Positions 49,911-59,177 of a stretch of 64,000 nucleotides of DNA are shown one piece after another. The stretch covers positions 124,001-188,000 of the forward strand of contig NZ_JAHXYR010000008.1 of assembly GCF_019969845.1 (NCBI RefSeq), given 5' to 3'. Made by a program: the position numbers and the translations under genes. The notes under the pieces were generated by a model, which was not told where the DNA came from, did not search any database, and saw only the letters and a list, made by a program, of their open reading frames with translations. Each line of letters begins with the position of its first letter. Position 1 is the first letter of the stretch. This DNA is from Sphingobacterium sp. GVS05A (GTDB lineage: Bacteria; Bacteroidota; Bacteroidia; Sphingobacteriales; Sphingobacteriaceae).

Positions 49911-51839
49911 ATGGCTAGATTAAATTTATTGGAAGAAACACGCTTCGAAAAAGTCCCCGTAAGCGTCTATCCAGATCAAAATTCAGCTTCGAAAAACGTT
50001 GCAAATCGTATTGCTGAAATTATTCGTGCAAAGCAGGAGAAAGGTGAAAAAGCTGTTCTAGGTCTTGCTACTGGTGCTACACCGGTGAAAGTTTATCAAG
50101 AATTGATTCGCTTGCACAAAGAAGAAGGTTTAAGCTTTAAGAACGTGATTACCTTCAATCTTGATGAATATTTTCCTATGCAACCTGACGCCGATCAGAG
50201 CTATGTGGCTTTTATGAACAAAAATTTGTTCGATCACGTAGATATTGATAAGGCGAATGTAAATATTCCTGATGGTACCCTAGCACCGGATCAAGTCAAT
50301 GCATTTTGTGAAGCATACGAACAAAAGATTACTGCTGCTGGTGGTTTAGATATTCAATTATTAGGTATTGGTCGTACAGGCCATATTGGTTTTAATGAAC
50401 CAGGTTCTGCTCCAAACTCTGGTACTCGTATTGTAACCTTAGACGATTTGACACGTCGGGATGCATCACGTGCTTTTGGTGGTAAAGAAAATGTGCCAAG
50501 AAAAGCCATAACGATGGGCGTAGGTACAATTTTCAAAGCGCGCGAGATTATCTTGATGGCTTGGACTGAAACGAAAGCCGAGATCATTAAGAAAGCGGTT
50601 GAGGGCGAGATTTCGTCAGAGATTCCTGCAACATATCTTCAACTATCGGATAATGTCGAATTCATCTTAGATGAGGCGGCGGCATCCTTGTTGACACGTT
50701 TTGACCTTCCATGGTTGGCAGAAGATGTTACCTGGACGCCAACATTGATCAAAAAAGCCGTTGTTTGGTTAGCGCTGGAAATCAATAAACCGATTTTGAA
50801 ACTGACGGACGAAGACTATAGCGCTCATGGTATGGCAAAGTTGGTGACAGAAACTGGCCCTGCTTATAACATCAATATCCGTATTTTTAATGAACTTCAA
50901 CATACGATTACAGGATGGCCAGGGGGCAAACCTAATGTAGACGATTCACAACGTCCAGAGCGTGCTAATCCGGCTAAGAAAAATGCGATTGTATTTTCTC
51001 CGCACCCAGATGATGATGTCATCTCTATGGGCGGAACATTTATCCGTTTGGCTGACCAAGGACACAATGTGCATGTTGCTTACCAGACTTGTGGTAATAC
51101 AGCTGTATGGGATGATGATGTGGTACGTTACTTGGAATTTGCTGAAGATTTAGCAAATCAAATTGGTGCAAATACAGAGGCAGCTCAAATCAATCAGATT
51201 TATGATGAAGAAAGAGCAATCTTTGCAACGAAAAAACCAAATCAGATCGATACCGAACTTGTTCGCAAAATAAAGGCATTGATCCGTAAAGGAGAAGCTA
51301 TTGCTGGAGCTCGTTTAGTCGGGTTGCCAGATGAAAATATCCATTTCCAAGATCTACCATTCTACGATAGACAAAAATTTGCGAAGGATGTATCGTTTGA
51401 AGATGATATCCAACAAACAATGGAATTGTTGCGTCAGGTAAAACCGCACCAAGTATTCGCAGCAGGAGATTTTGCAGATCCACATGGTACGCATAAAGTA
51501 TGTTTTGATATTTTGTTCGAAGCTTTGAGCAGATTGAGCAAAACTGACGAGTGGACAAAAGACTGTTGGTTGTGGTTGTATAGAGGTGCATGGCATGAAT
51601 ATCCGATCCATGAGATCGAAATGGCGGTTCCATTATCTCCGCAAGAGGTATATCGCAAACGTTTGGCGATCTTCAAACATCAATCCCAAAAAGATCTACC
51701 CGTATTCCCAGGTGATGATCCACGTGAATTCTGGGTACGTGCTGAAGACCGTACAAGCGATACCGCAGCAATGTATGACCGATTAGGTCTTGCAAACTAT
51801 GAAGCGATAGAAGCTTTTGTAAGATGGAAATTTGACTAA
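49911..51839 (+). CDS. nagB: Glucosamine-6-phosphate deaminase fused to a PIG-L domain
   Basis: A 642-residue two-domain enzyme. Residues about 1-280 are NagB: GLATGATPVKVY, ITFNLDEYFPM and the active-site GIGRTGHIGFNEPGS (His158, Glu163), converting glucosamine-6-phosphate to fructose-6-phosphate and ammonia. Residues about 345-570 are a PIG-L/LmbE deacetylase domain with the zinc motif HPDDD (His365, Asp367-369) and HGTH (His525, His528). PIG-L enzymes remove acetyl from N-acetylglucosaminides, so the fusion may combine deacetylation and deamination; that is an inference. Similar long NagB proteins occur in other Bacteroidota. Own promoter and terminator. Confidence 0.93.
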   Translation: MARLNLLEETRFEKVPVSVYPDQNSASKNVANRIAEIIRAKQEKGEKAVLGLATGATPVKVYQELIRLHKEEGLSFKNVITFNLDEYFPMQPDADQSYVAFMNKNLFDHVDIDKANVNIPDGTLAPDQVNAFCEAYEQKITAAGGLDIQLLGIGRTGHIGFNEPGSAPNSGTRIVTLDDLTRRDASRAFGGKENVPRKAITMGVGTIFKAREIILMAWTETKAEIIKKAVEGEISSEIPATYLQLSDNVEFILDEAAASLLTRFDLPWLAEDVTWTPTLIKKAVVWLALEINKPILKLTDEDYSAHGMAKLVTETGPAYNINIRIFNELQHTITGWPGGKPNVDDSQRPERANPAKKNAIVFSPHPDDDVISMGGTFIRLADQGHNVHVAYQTCGNTAVWDDDVVRYLEFAEDLANQIGANTEAAQINQIYDEERAIFATKKPNQIDTELVRKIKALIRKGEAIAGARLVGLPDENIHFQDLPFYDRQKFAKDVSFEDDIQQTMELLRQVKPHQVFAAGDFADPHGTHKVCFDILFEALSRLSKTDEWTKDCWLWLYRGAWHEYPIHEIEMAVPLSPQEVYRKRLAIFKHQSQKDLPVFPGDDPREFWVRAEDRTSDTAAMYDRLGLANYEAIEAFVRWKFD

Positions 51840-51860
51840 AATAGTCTGAATTAATATAGG

Positions 51861-51895
51861 AAAGCTCTGAATCTTAATTGGTTCAGAGCTTTTTT
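51861..51895 (+). terminator. Rho-independent terminator after nagB
   Basis: Perfect 11-bp stem AAAGCTCTGAA / TTCAGAGCTTT with a 10-nt loop and T-run. Confidence 0.88.
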
Positions 51896-51927
51896 GTTTT
51901 TAGTTGTTATAGCAAGCAAAATTTTTA

Positions 51928-51935
51928 TACCTTTG
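51928..51935 (+). promoter_or_regulatory. -7 box of the siderophore-receptor promoter
   Basis: TACCTTTG matches TAnnTTTG exactly, with a TTG at 51904-51906 as a possible -33 box (21-bp spacing). The leader would be about 45 nt. No Fur-box-like inverted repeat was recognised. Confidence 0.5.
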
Positions 51936-51981
51936 CCTCACTATTTAGATTAATTAAAAATAATTACTCAAGATTATTAAC

Positions 51982-54477
51982 ATGGACAAACACTTACTTG
52001 CACTTGCCTCTACCTTTTTAATCGGAAGCGCTGTATACGGTCAAACTTCAGGAATCGTAAAAGGAAAGGTTGTAGATGCAAACAACAACCCATTAAGCTC
52101 AGTAACCGTTTCAATCGGTGATAAAACAGTACGGACAGACCATAAAGGTCATTTCAGACTTCAGGGTGTCGATCAGAATGCAATCATTCGTTTTACTTAT
52201 CTAGGTTATCAGGCGACATCGGTTGATTATGTTTTTAGTTCCACTAGCCGTGAGGTTGTCATGAAACCGGTGGTGTTAGTGGGCAATGAGCGAGCCATCG
52301 ACGAGGTGGAAGTGTTTGGTGAGCGGAATAAAAAGCCGAAGGGGCTTGAGATGATTACCCGTATGCCGTTAAAACCTTCCGATCAGATTCAGAGTATATC
52401 GGTGATATCCAATAAAGTAATTCAAGATCAGGGTATATTGACATTGACTGATGCTGTTAGAAATATTCCGGGTGTTACACTATTTGGTTCTTACGGTGGC
52501 GTCAAAGAATCACTATCCACACGGGGTTTCAGGGGTGTACCAGTTTTGAAAAATGGCGTACGTATGGACTCGCAGTTTCAGACAGCTTCTGGCGTCGTTG
52601 ATATGCAAGGGGTGGAGTCTATTCAGATGATCAAAGGATCCGCAGCGGTGACGCAAGGTGTTATTACTGACCTCGGGAATGCCGGTGGGGTGATTAACGT
52701 CGTGACAAAAACGCCTAATTTTACAAACTCTGGTGAGGTTGGGGTACGTGTGGGGAGCTGGGGGCAGTTTCGGCCAACATTCGATTTTCAGACCGTATTA
52801 GACAAAAAAGAGACTGTCGCTTTTCGTATGGATGGTGCCTATGAAAGGAATGATAGTTTCAGAAAAGGGCTTTCAGCCAACCGTGTCTATCTGAATCCAT
52901 CACTTGCTTGGAAGCCTACTGAGAGAACAACGATCACATTGGAAGGAGACTATTTCAACGATAACCGTACCCCAGTAAATTCGGCGGTTAGCTTAAACCC
53001 TTCGCAGAGTATTAATGCTTTATATGTCATACCCAATAATAAATTCTTAGGTATGAATTCTGATAATGTTAATACAGAGATGAAGAGCTTTATGGGACAG
53101 ATCAATCATGAATTGACCGATCGTTGGAGTATTCGGGCCTCAATTGCGACTTCTTCCTATCAAGTCGATAACTTAACGACTTCGGCTTCGCTGGTTAACG
53201 ATGCGGAAAAAAAGTTCGATACATTTTCACGGAAGATGAGCAAAAGTTTGCGTGACGATAAAAACAAGACCTTTCAATTTGATTTGATCGGAAAGGACTT
53301 GTACACAGGTAAAGTAAAGCACTTGGTCCAAGCTGGTGTAGATTATCGTATTGCAGATGCAACAACGACATCGTTTAATACCAAACTGAATCTGTTAGAA
53401 GATAAAGTTCTTTTAAAAAAGGCCGACCAGGCGGCTTTAGCTGCCGGGGTAATTGATGTTATTGATATTCATGGCGACTGGGCTAATGATTTGGATCAAG
53501 TATCTTATGTGGATTCTTTGGGAAATAAACGGACAGGTAAGAAGGTGGCTTTTGAGACCAAAACACCTGTTCGAAATTATTATTCCTCTATTGGCTTTAT
53601 GGCTCAGGATGTAATCGAATTCAATAAATATATTAAAGCTGTTTTAGGTCTAAGATATTCCGAGATTATTACGAAAGACTTTACCTCAAACGGAAATAAA
53701 CGGGAATCAGCCTGGAATCCGATGGCAGGGATTATCGTCACACCTTTCGAGAATTTTAATGTATTCGGATCTTATACCAACTCGACCAATTTGCGGAGTG
53801 CCGCCAATCCAATGGTTGATGGGACTAAGGCCGGTGCCTCAACTACGGAGCAATTCGAAGGGGGAATTAAATCAGATTGGTTGGATAATAGACTACGTTT
53901 CAATTTAACGTATTTCCATATTTATACATCTGACTTAACGAATGCGGAATATAATGATGCAAATCAGCCGACGGGTCTTTATTTTAAAGCGGGAGATTTA
54001 ATCCGGGATGGTATCGAAGCTGAATTAAACGGTCGTGTGTTGGAAAATCTAACAGTGATGTTAGGTTATGCATATTTGGATGCCCGATATAAAAACTCTC
54101 CATCCTATATGAATGGCTCCGCGCCAATGAATGCACCAAAACATACTGCCAATGCCTGGGTGCAATATGTGTTTAACCAGGGTGCCTTAAGAAATCTGAG
54201 TTTGAGTGCCGGAGTTTATTATGTCGGCGACCGTCCAGTGAATGAATATAGCCTAACGCCGCAGGGCCATGGCGAATATTATGGCGAAAAACCATTCAAT
54301 ATGCCTGCCTATACAACGTTAAATGCACAGGTAGGGTATAAATGGCGTAGGTTTGATGCAAAAGTTTTTGTTAACAATATCACCAATGAGATTGGCTTGA
54401 ATTCGTATTTCAGAGGCGGTTTTATTAATCAGATCGACCCTAGAAATGCTGCCCTATCATTAAGCTATAAGTTTTAA
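51982..54477 (+). CDS. TonB-dependent siderophore-type receptor
   Basis: Outer-membrane receptor of 831 residues. Signal peptide (cleavage near residue 20, VYGQ), a carboxypeptidase-regulatory-like domain (about 23-105, GIVKGKVVDANNNPLSSV), a plug of the siderophore-receptor type (about 115-270: KPSDQIQSISVISNKVIQDQ, LTDAVRNIPGVTLFGSYGG, STRGFRGVPVLKNGVRMDS, MIKGSAAV) and a beta-barrel ending in Phe (ALSLSYKF). This plug pattern is that of ferric siderophore receptors, so iron-chelate uptake is likely, but other substrates cannot be excluded. It is monocistronic; no SusD or siderophore gene is next to it. Confidence 0.92.
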   Translation: MDKHLLALASTFLIGSAVYGQTSGIVKGKVVDANNNPLSSVTVSIGDKTVRTDHKGHFRLQGVDQNAIIRFTYLGYQATSVDYVFSSTSREVVMKPVVLVGNERAIDEVEVFGERNKKPKGLEMITRMPLKPSDQIQSISVISNKVIQDQGILTLTDAVRNIPGVTLFGSYGGVKESLSTRGFRGVPVLKNGVRMDSQFQTASGVVDMQGVESIQMIKGSAAVTQGVITDLGNAGGVINVVTKTPNFTNSGEVGVRVGSWGQFRPTFDFQTVLDKKETVAFRMDGAYERNDSFRKGLSANRVYLNPSLAWKPTERTTITLEGDYFNDNRTPVNSAVSLNPSQSINALYVIPNNKFLGMNSDNVNTEMKSFMGQINHELTDRWSIRASIATSSYQVDNLTTSASLVNDAEKKFDTFSRKMSKSLRDDKNKTFQFDLIGKDLYTGKVKHLVQAGVDYRIADATTTSFNTKLNLLEDKVLLKKADQAALAAGVIDVIDIHGDWANDLDQVSYVDSLGNKRTGKKVAFETKTPVRNYYSSIGFMAQDVIEFNKYIKAVLGLRYSEIITKDFTSNGNKRESAWNPMAGIIVTPFENFNVFGSYTNSTNLRSAANPMVDGTKAGASTTEQFEGGIKSDWLDNRLRFNLTYFHIYTSDLTNAEYNDANQPTGLYFKAGDLIRDGIEAELNGRVLENLTVMLGYAYLDARYKNSPSYMNGSAPMNAPKHTANAWVQYVFNQGALRNLSLSAGVYYVGDRPVNEYSLTPQGHGEYYGEKPFNMPAYTTLNAQVGYKWRRFDAKVFVNNITNEIGLNSYFRGGFINQIDPRNAALSLSYKF

Positions 54478-54506
54478 GCAGATAGCATTTAATCTTGAGC
54501 GCAAGT

Positions 54507-54544
54507 AAAAAGGGATGATTTCTATTTTGAAATCATCCCTTTTT
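54507..54544. terminator. Bidirectional terminator between receptor and GH20 genes
   Basis: Perfect 16-bp stem (AAAAAGGGATGATTTC and complement) with a 6-nt loop; the A-run and T-run let it work on both strands for the convergent genes. Confidence 0.88.
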
Positions 54545-54637
54545 CAGTTTTAGAATTGCTATTGGCCTATACTATTTCGCCGGTGATCTTAAGAACATCG
54601 GATATCACTATTTTATTGTAATAATCCAGTTCAGTTT

Positions 54638-57154
54638 TTAATATGCAATAACGTCTCCGGATCTACCTTTGGCATCAAAGACCTGGAATAGATATTTCTT
54701 GCCCGCTTGAAAAGGAATTGCGCCATTTACTTCTTTTGATTTCAATGTCGGTGTGCTTCCATTGTCCGTATAATATACTTTGAACCCGGGATAATCGGTG
54801 TTGATAAGGAGTTGGTTGCCCTCTTTTTTAATACCAAGCTTCGGAAGGCGATAAGTATAGCCACCGTCAATAATATCCAGTTTCCTCAATTCATCCTCGC
54901 CTAATTTTTTAATAAAGGCTGTGTACGATTTACGATAACTTACTTCATCATACGAGTTCCCTTTTTCCCAGTCTTGTTCTTGCGCCCAGGCACGATCGGC
55001 AATGGCGATTAACCGTGGGAATATCATCTCTTCAAGACGTTGATCGGTGGATACTTTTTCAGCCCATAGTGCTCCCTTGATGCCGAGTAGGTTTTTCTTT
55101 CCTTCCGCAGTGAGCTGCTCTTTGTTGGTATACGCTTCTTTTACGAGATCTTTTCCCGTGTCATCCTTGCGAAGATTGATAAAGAAGTTTTCCGGAGAGA
55201 AGGAGTAGGTTCTGTTCAGGTTTACAGTACCTACCCAGCTATGGCCTGGATCTGCAAAGTCGCGGTCCCATGACATATCCAGATAGTTGTTTGCTGCGCT
55301 GGTATAGACAACCTTATAGCCTACATTTGCTAAGCGGTAAGCGAGATCTTCCTGTCCTTGACCCGGAAGATTATTCCATACATTGAGATGGATGCCTGAT
55401 TTGCCCAATTCCGCGTTAACTTCCATTCCTTTCCCTTTATTACGCATGCCCATCTCTTCCCATCCTGACATCGTCAAACCCTTATCCTGAACAAGTTTGT
55501 TGATTTTGGTGATATATATCGGCCATACATCAAGTACATTGCTAATATTATTTTCCTTCATGAAAGCAAGGATCTTTGGTGATTTTTCCCAAACACCATT
55601 CGGCGTTTCATCGCCACCCAAATCGATAATTTTCAACGGAACTCCAGCTTTGTCGTGGATTGCTTTGATTTCATCGACCACTTTGCTCAGGAAATGATAC
55701 GTTGAAGGGAGAGCAGGGTTCATTACATTGTCATTCCAGTTCTGTGCAGAGTTATAGACCGATTTGTCATCCGCATCATCCAACAGGAATTCCTCCGCTT
55801 TTTGTTTATCGCCAGCCTTGGTGAAATGTGCAAAGCGCGCACGCATTGCTTTGATCGCCGCACGGGCATGCCCTGGAGTTTCGACTTCAGGAATTACGTC
55901 AATATGTCTTGCTTTAGCATATTGTAAGATTTCGATATAGTCAGCTACGGTGTAGAATTGATTTGCTTTTGCAGTTGCACCAGAACCGTAAGCAGGTTGA
56001 ATTCCTTTACCGTCTTCAAAACTTGCTGTGCGGTTAGCACCCACTGCAGTAAGTTCTGGTAAGGAGGGGATCTCTAATCGCCAACCTTCATCGTCAATAA
56101 AGTGAAAATGGAACTTATTTAATTTGTAGGTAGCCATCAGATCCAATATCCGTAACACTTCTGCTTTGCTATGGAAATTGCGGGCAGCATCCAACATAAA
56201 TCCCCGGTAGCCATAACGCGGACTATCTTCTACTTTTGCATAAGCTAAGGCAATTGATTTGCTCGTTTTATTCCATTGTCGATGATTGATCAAGGATTTT
56301 AGCGATTGTATGGCATAAAATGCGCCTGCCTTATCTGCAGCCTCTATCCGAATACCTTTTGAATCGATGTTTAGGCGATAAGATTCAGGTTTTAGATCGT
56401 TTGCTTTGACGATAACAACGCCATCTTGTTTTTCCGGGCTAGTTGCCAACTTGATGCCGGCGTATTTGTTTAGGAAATCTGTCAAAAAGCTTGCTTCGGA
56501 AGAGAATTCACTGGCGATAAATACTTTTGTACCGGTCGCCACATTGAACTTTGCGTTATTATTGATACTGATATTGCTGGGAAGGGGGATAATGGCCTGC
56601 GCCTCTATACCTTCGGCAAGTTTATTTTGGTCATATTTATAAGACCAATAATCCGCTTTTTCAGTATCAGATTGAGGTGCTGTTTTCACCGAAGTATAGT
56701 TCTGAATATCTGTTGAAAGCCCAGTTTTGCTATTTTTTATGTACAAACCGATTGGTCCATCGGTATAATTGACGAGTCCTGTTGTAATGAAATCGATATG
56801 GATGGTGTCCTGTGCTTTTAATGAAAAATTGTTTTTCTTAAAGCTCACTTGAAATAGATCGCCATTCCTGTGGTCAATGGCAAATCTTTTATCTACTTTA
56901 TTGGGATCGATAGACCGAATAAAATTAAACCAGAGGCTCCAATCATTAAGCTGTATCGCGCTTTTGCCCTTATTTTTCAGAATGATTGTTGAGACAGGGT
57001 TTTTACGGATGTTCTGGCCATCCTTGACCTGCCAGGTGACTTGCAGCTGATCGGCGATTGAGCTCGATTTTTGAGCATATGCCGCCTGGCTAAAAAGTGC
57101 CATGCCAAGGCCAGCATAGCGTAGGGATTTTTTGATTTTTTTAAAATTAGTCAT
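54638..57154 (-). CDS. Beta-N-acetylhexosaminidase, glycoside hydrolase family 20
   Basis: Secreted GH20 enzyme of 838 residues. Signal peptide to about residue 27 (AYAQ), an N-terminal carbohydrate-binding domain of the CHB_HEX type (about 30-165: LQVTWQVKDGQN, AIQLNDWSLWFNFIRS), a GH20b domain (about 195-320), the GH20 barrel (about 320-750: YGYRGFMLDAARNFHSK, FHFHFIDDEGWRLEI, IDVIPEVETPGHARA and the catalytic pair Asp515-Glu516 in GGDETPNG), and a CHB_HEX_C beta-sandwich at the end. It releases terminal GlcNAc or GalNAc from chitin-type oligomers or glycans, in the periplasm or at the surface. It is divergent from the tRNA-Glu. Confidence 0.95.
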   Translation of the reverse strand: MTNFKKIKKSLRYAGLGMALFSQAAYAQKSSSIADQLQVTWQVKDGQNIRKNPVSTIILKNKGKSAIQLNDWSLWFNFIRSIDPNKVDKRFAIDHRNGDLFQVSFKKNNFSLKAQDTIHIDFITTGLVNYTDGPIGLYIKNSKTGLSTDIQNYTSVKTAPQSDTEKADYWSYKYDQNKLAEGIEAQAIIPLPSNISINNNAKFNVATGTKVFIASEFSSEASFLTDFLNKYAGIKLATSPEKQDGVVIVKANDLKPESYRLNIDSKGIRIEAADKAGAFYAIQSLKSLINHRQWNKTSKSIALAYAKVEDSPRYGYRGFMLDAARNFHSKAEVLRILDLMATYKLNKFHFHFIDDEGWRLEIPSLPELTAVGANRTASFEDGKGIQPAYGSGATAKANQFYTVADYIEILQYAKARHIDVIPEVETPGHARAAIKAMRARFAHFTKAGDKQKAEEFLLDDADDKSVYNSAQNWNDNVMNPALPSTYHFLSKVVDEIKAIHDKAGVPLKIIDLGGDETPNGVWEKSPKILAFMKENNISNVLDVWPIYITKINKLVQDKGLTMSGWEEMGMRNKGKGMEVNAELGKSGIHLNVWNNLPGQGQEDLAYRLANVGYKVVYTSAANNYLDMSWDRDFADPGHSWVGTVNLNRTYSFSPENFFINLRKDDTGKDLVKEAYTNKEQLTAEGKKNLLGIKGALWAEKVSTDQRLEEMIFPRLIAIADRAWAQEQDWEKGNSYDEVSYRKSYTAFIKKLGEDELRKLDIIDGGYTYRLPKLGIKKEGNQLLINTDYPGFKVYYTDNGSTPTLKSKEVNGAIPFQAGKKYLFQVFDAKGRSGDVIAY

Positions 57155-57244
57155 GTTGGTTACTTTTTCAATGAGTCTAAATATAGCTATTTTAGAGGGC
57201 TTTGCGATCTATTTTGAAAAAAATGAATAAAATTTTCATAAAAA

Positions 57245-57276
57245 TTTGGTGAAGTTTAGAAAGCTTTCTATATTTG
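57245..57276 (+). promoter_or_regulatory. Promoter of tRNA-Glu (second copy)
   Basis: TTTGG and TATATTTG at 19-20 bp spacing match the Bacteroidota consensus; the -7 box TATATTTGCA is the same as at the first tRNA-Glu, while the rest of the leader differs. Confidence 0.75.
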
Positions 57277-57294
57277 CACACCGAAACAGAAAAC

Positions 57295-57366
57295 GGCCCG
57301 TTCGTCTAGGGGTTAGGACGCAAGATTTTCATTCTTGAAACAGGGGTTCGATTCCCCTACGGGCTA
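57295..57366 (+). tRNA. tRNA-Glu (anticodon TTC), second copy
   Basis: Identical over all 72 nt to the copy at 29561-29632, with the same anticodon TTC and the same acceptor and T arms. It starts about 15 nt after its predicted transcription start and lacks the inverted repeat that precedes the first copy. Confidence 0.96.
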
Positions 57367-57374
57367 CAGAGTAG

Positions 57375-57408
57375 GCAAATCAAGTTTTTACTTGATTTGC
57401 TTTTTTTT
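57375..57408 (+). terminator. Terminator of tRNA-Glu (second copy)
   Basis: Perfect 11-bp stem GCAAATCAAGT / ACTTGATTTGC followed by eight T. Confidence 0.9.
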
Positions 57409-57599
57409 GTCCTCTTCCGCTACTTTGTTCGCTTATCCAGATCAAGCTGAATTCTTGAAAGCTCAATTAAAAGTTGCCTTTTTTTAGAAACAGCTTTACT
57501 TTCTTCTGGAACTATTTCGGACAATAAGTTCACTTTGAATGATTAATCTTTCTCCTTCGCCTTATTACCCCCATTTTTCAAAAATGAATTAAAATATTG

Positions 57600-57611
57600 G
57601 AAATCGATTTC
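57600..57611. promoter_or_regulatory. CG-centred palindrome, possible LacI-family operator
   Basis: GAAATCGATTTC is a perfect 12-bp palindrome, and the flanks extend it with one mismatch. LacI-family repressors of sugar and sugar-acid genes favour such palindromes with a central CG. It lies 281 bp before the dehydrogenase gene; no regulator gene is in sight. Confidence 0.35.
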
Positions 57612-57892
57612 AAAAAATTATTTTTGCTCTGAATAACTGAATATTAAGGGCAAACGAATCTTACTCCAGTAGCAGTGTGTGCAAAATTTGGGATAGCAGC
57701 TTCGAGAATAAGTAGTATTGCTTTAAGCGCGAGTTCGCTCGAGCATATTGAATAGAATATTGGTTTGACACATACCCACGTACCTAAAAGTTTTTGGCAT
57801 CATCTATATCGGGGAAATTTGATTAGCGAGGAAGGTTTAAATAGGACATTTGGCTTTTAGTATATGATTAAGTGTCACTAAGACAATGAATT

Positions 57893-58909
57893 ATGAAAAC
57901 TCTAATCTGTACAGGACCACAAAAACTAGAATACAAAGACGGCACCATGCCAAAAGCCAAAGCTGATTTTGCAATTATAAAAATACATCGCATCGGGGTT
58001 TGCGGTACCGATTTACATGCATTTGAAGGAACGCAACCCTTTTTTACTTATCCCCGCATTTTGGGACACGAGATTTCTGGTGAACTGATCGATACTGGCG
58101 GTAATCAAAATTTTGAAGTGGGGGAGTCTGTGACATTTATTCCTTACCTCAATTGCGAAAACTGCATTGCCTGCTTAAGTAAAAAGCCTAATTGTTGCAT
58201 AAATATAAAAGTCTGTGGAGTGCACACAGATGGAGGTATGGCGGAGTTTATACAGATTCCTGCACGTTTGTTGGTAAAGGGATGTGGCTTGAGTTTTGAT
58301 GAACTTGCTTTGATAGAACCTTTGGCTATAGGCGCCCATAGCCTGCGTAGAGCTCAGATACAGCCAGGTGAGTTCGTGCTCGTGGTCGGAGCGGGTCCAA
58401 TAGGACTTGGTATTATTGAACTCGCCAGAATTGCTGGCGCTCAAGTAATTGCCTTGGACATCAACAACAACCGTTTAAACTTCTGTAGTGAAAAGTTAAA
58501 TCTAAGACACATCATAAATGCAGGCAATGAAAATGTAGCCGATAGATTAGCTGAAATTACTGCTGGTGATATGCCTACACTGGTGATAGATGCTACCGGT
58601 AACCAAAAAGCGATTAACAATTCTTTTTATTACATGGCACACGGCGGCAGATATGTATTGGTTGGCTTACAAAAGGGTGAATTGATTGTGAGTCATCCGG
58701 AATTCCATAAACGCGAAGGCACACTCATGAGCAGTCGAAATGCAACTATCGAAGATTTTGATCATGTAATAAACTGTATGAAAAAGCGATTGATCAACCC
58801 CGAATATTATATTACACACAGGGTATTTTTTGATGAAGTAAAAACTGAGTTTAAAAGTTGGCTTGATCCATCATCATCGGTAATAAAAGCGATGATATCT
58901 ATTCGTTGA
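57893..58909 (+). CDS. Zinc-dependent alcohol dehydrogenase, sugar-acid type (LgoD/RspB-like)
   Basis: Medium-chain dehydrogenase of 338 residues. Catalytic zinc: Cys37 in GVCGTDLHAFEG and His59-Glu60 in LGHEISGEL. Structural zinc: Cys88, 91, 94 and 102. The NAD-binding fingerprint is VVGAGPIGLG, followed by ALDINNNRL. The short length and the start (MKTLICTGPQKLEYKDG) resemble E. coli LgoD (YjjN, L-galactonate dehydrogenase) and RspB. Next on the same strand is a tagaturonate/fructuronate reductase, which uses the product of such a reaction; that supports oxidation of L-galactonate or L-gulonate. Other polyols cannot be excluded. Confidence 0.85.
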   Translation: MKTLICTGPQKLEYKDGTMPKAKADFAIIKIHRIGVCGTDLHAFEGTQPFFTYPRILGHEISGELIDTGGNQNFEVGESVTFIPYLNCENCIACLSKKPNCCINIKVCGVHTDGGMAEFIQIPARLLVKGCGLSFDELALIEPLAIGAHSLRRAQIQPGEFVLVVGAGPIGLGIIELARIAGAQVIALDINNNRLNFCSEKLNLRHIINAGNENVADRLAEITAGDMPTLVIDATGNQKAINNSFYYMAHGGRYVLVGLQKGELIVSHPEFHKREGTLMSSRNATIEDFDHVINCMKKRLINPEYYITHRVFFDEVKTEFKSWLDPSSSVIKAMISIR

Positions 58910-59177
58910 TATAACTTAATCATAATTTAGGCCCCATAACATACCGCATAGTATAAATTAAAGCTCTTTATCTCAATTAATATGCTATTGATAACCTTGA
59001 ATAACCCAAAGAGATTATCAGTACGATCAAAGTAAAGAGTTTTGATGAAAACAGCGGGATAACTGTACGCAATCATGACAATCAAAATAGCGTGTACAAT
59101 TTGAATAATAACCATTTTGGTGAGGACTAAGTATAGGTAAAGAAAACAAAAGCTTTTGGTATTAAAGAAATAGCGTG

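Larger units (their letters stand above)
57367..57892. other. Intergenic region tRNA-Glu to dehydrogenase gene
   Basis: 526 bp with the tRNA terminator at its left and a 12-bp palindrome at 57600-57611. The rest is AT-rich with no credible gene. No copy of the tRNA 3' end and no integrase remnant were found, so nothing shows an integrated element. Confidence 0.55.

Noticed and set aside
51298..51633. Antisense frame of 111 codons in the PIG-L part of the NagB fusion
   Set aside because: It lies opposite the conserved zinc-motif region and has no independent support.
51896..51981. Fur box before the siderophore-type receptor
   Set aside because: No inverted repeat resembling the Fur consensus could be found, although iron control remains plausible from the family.
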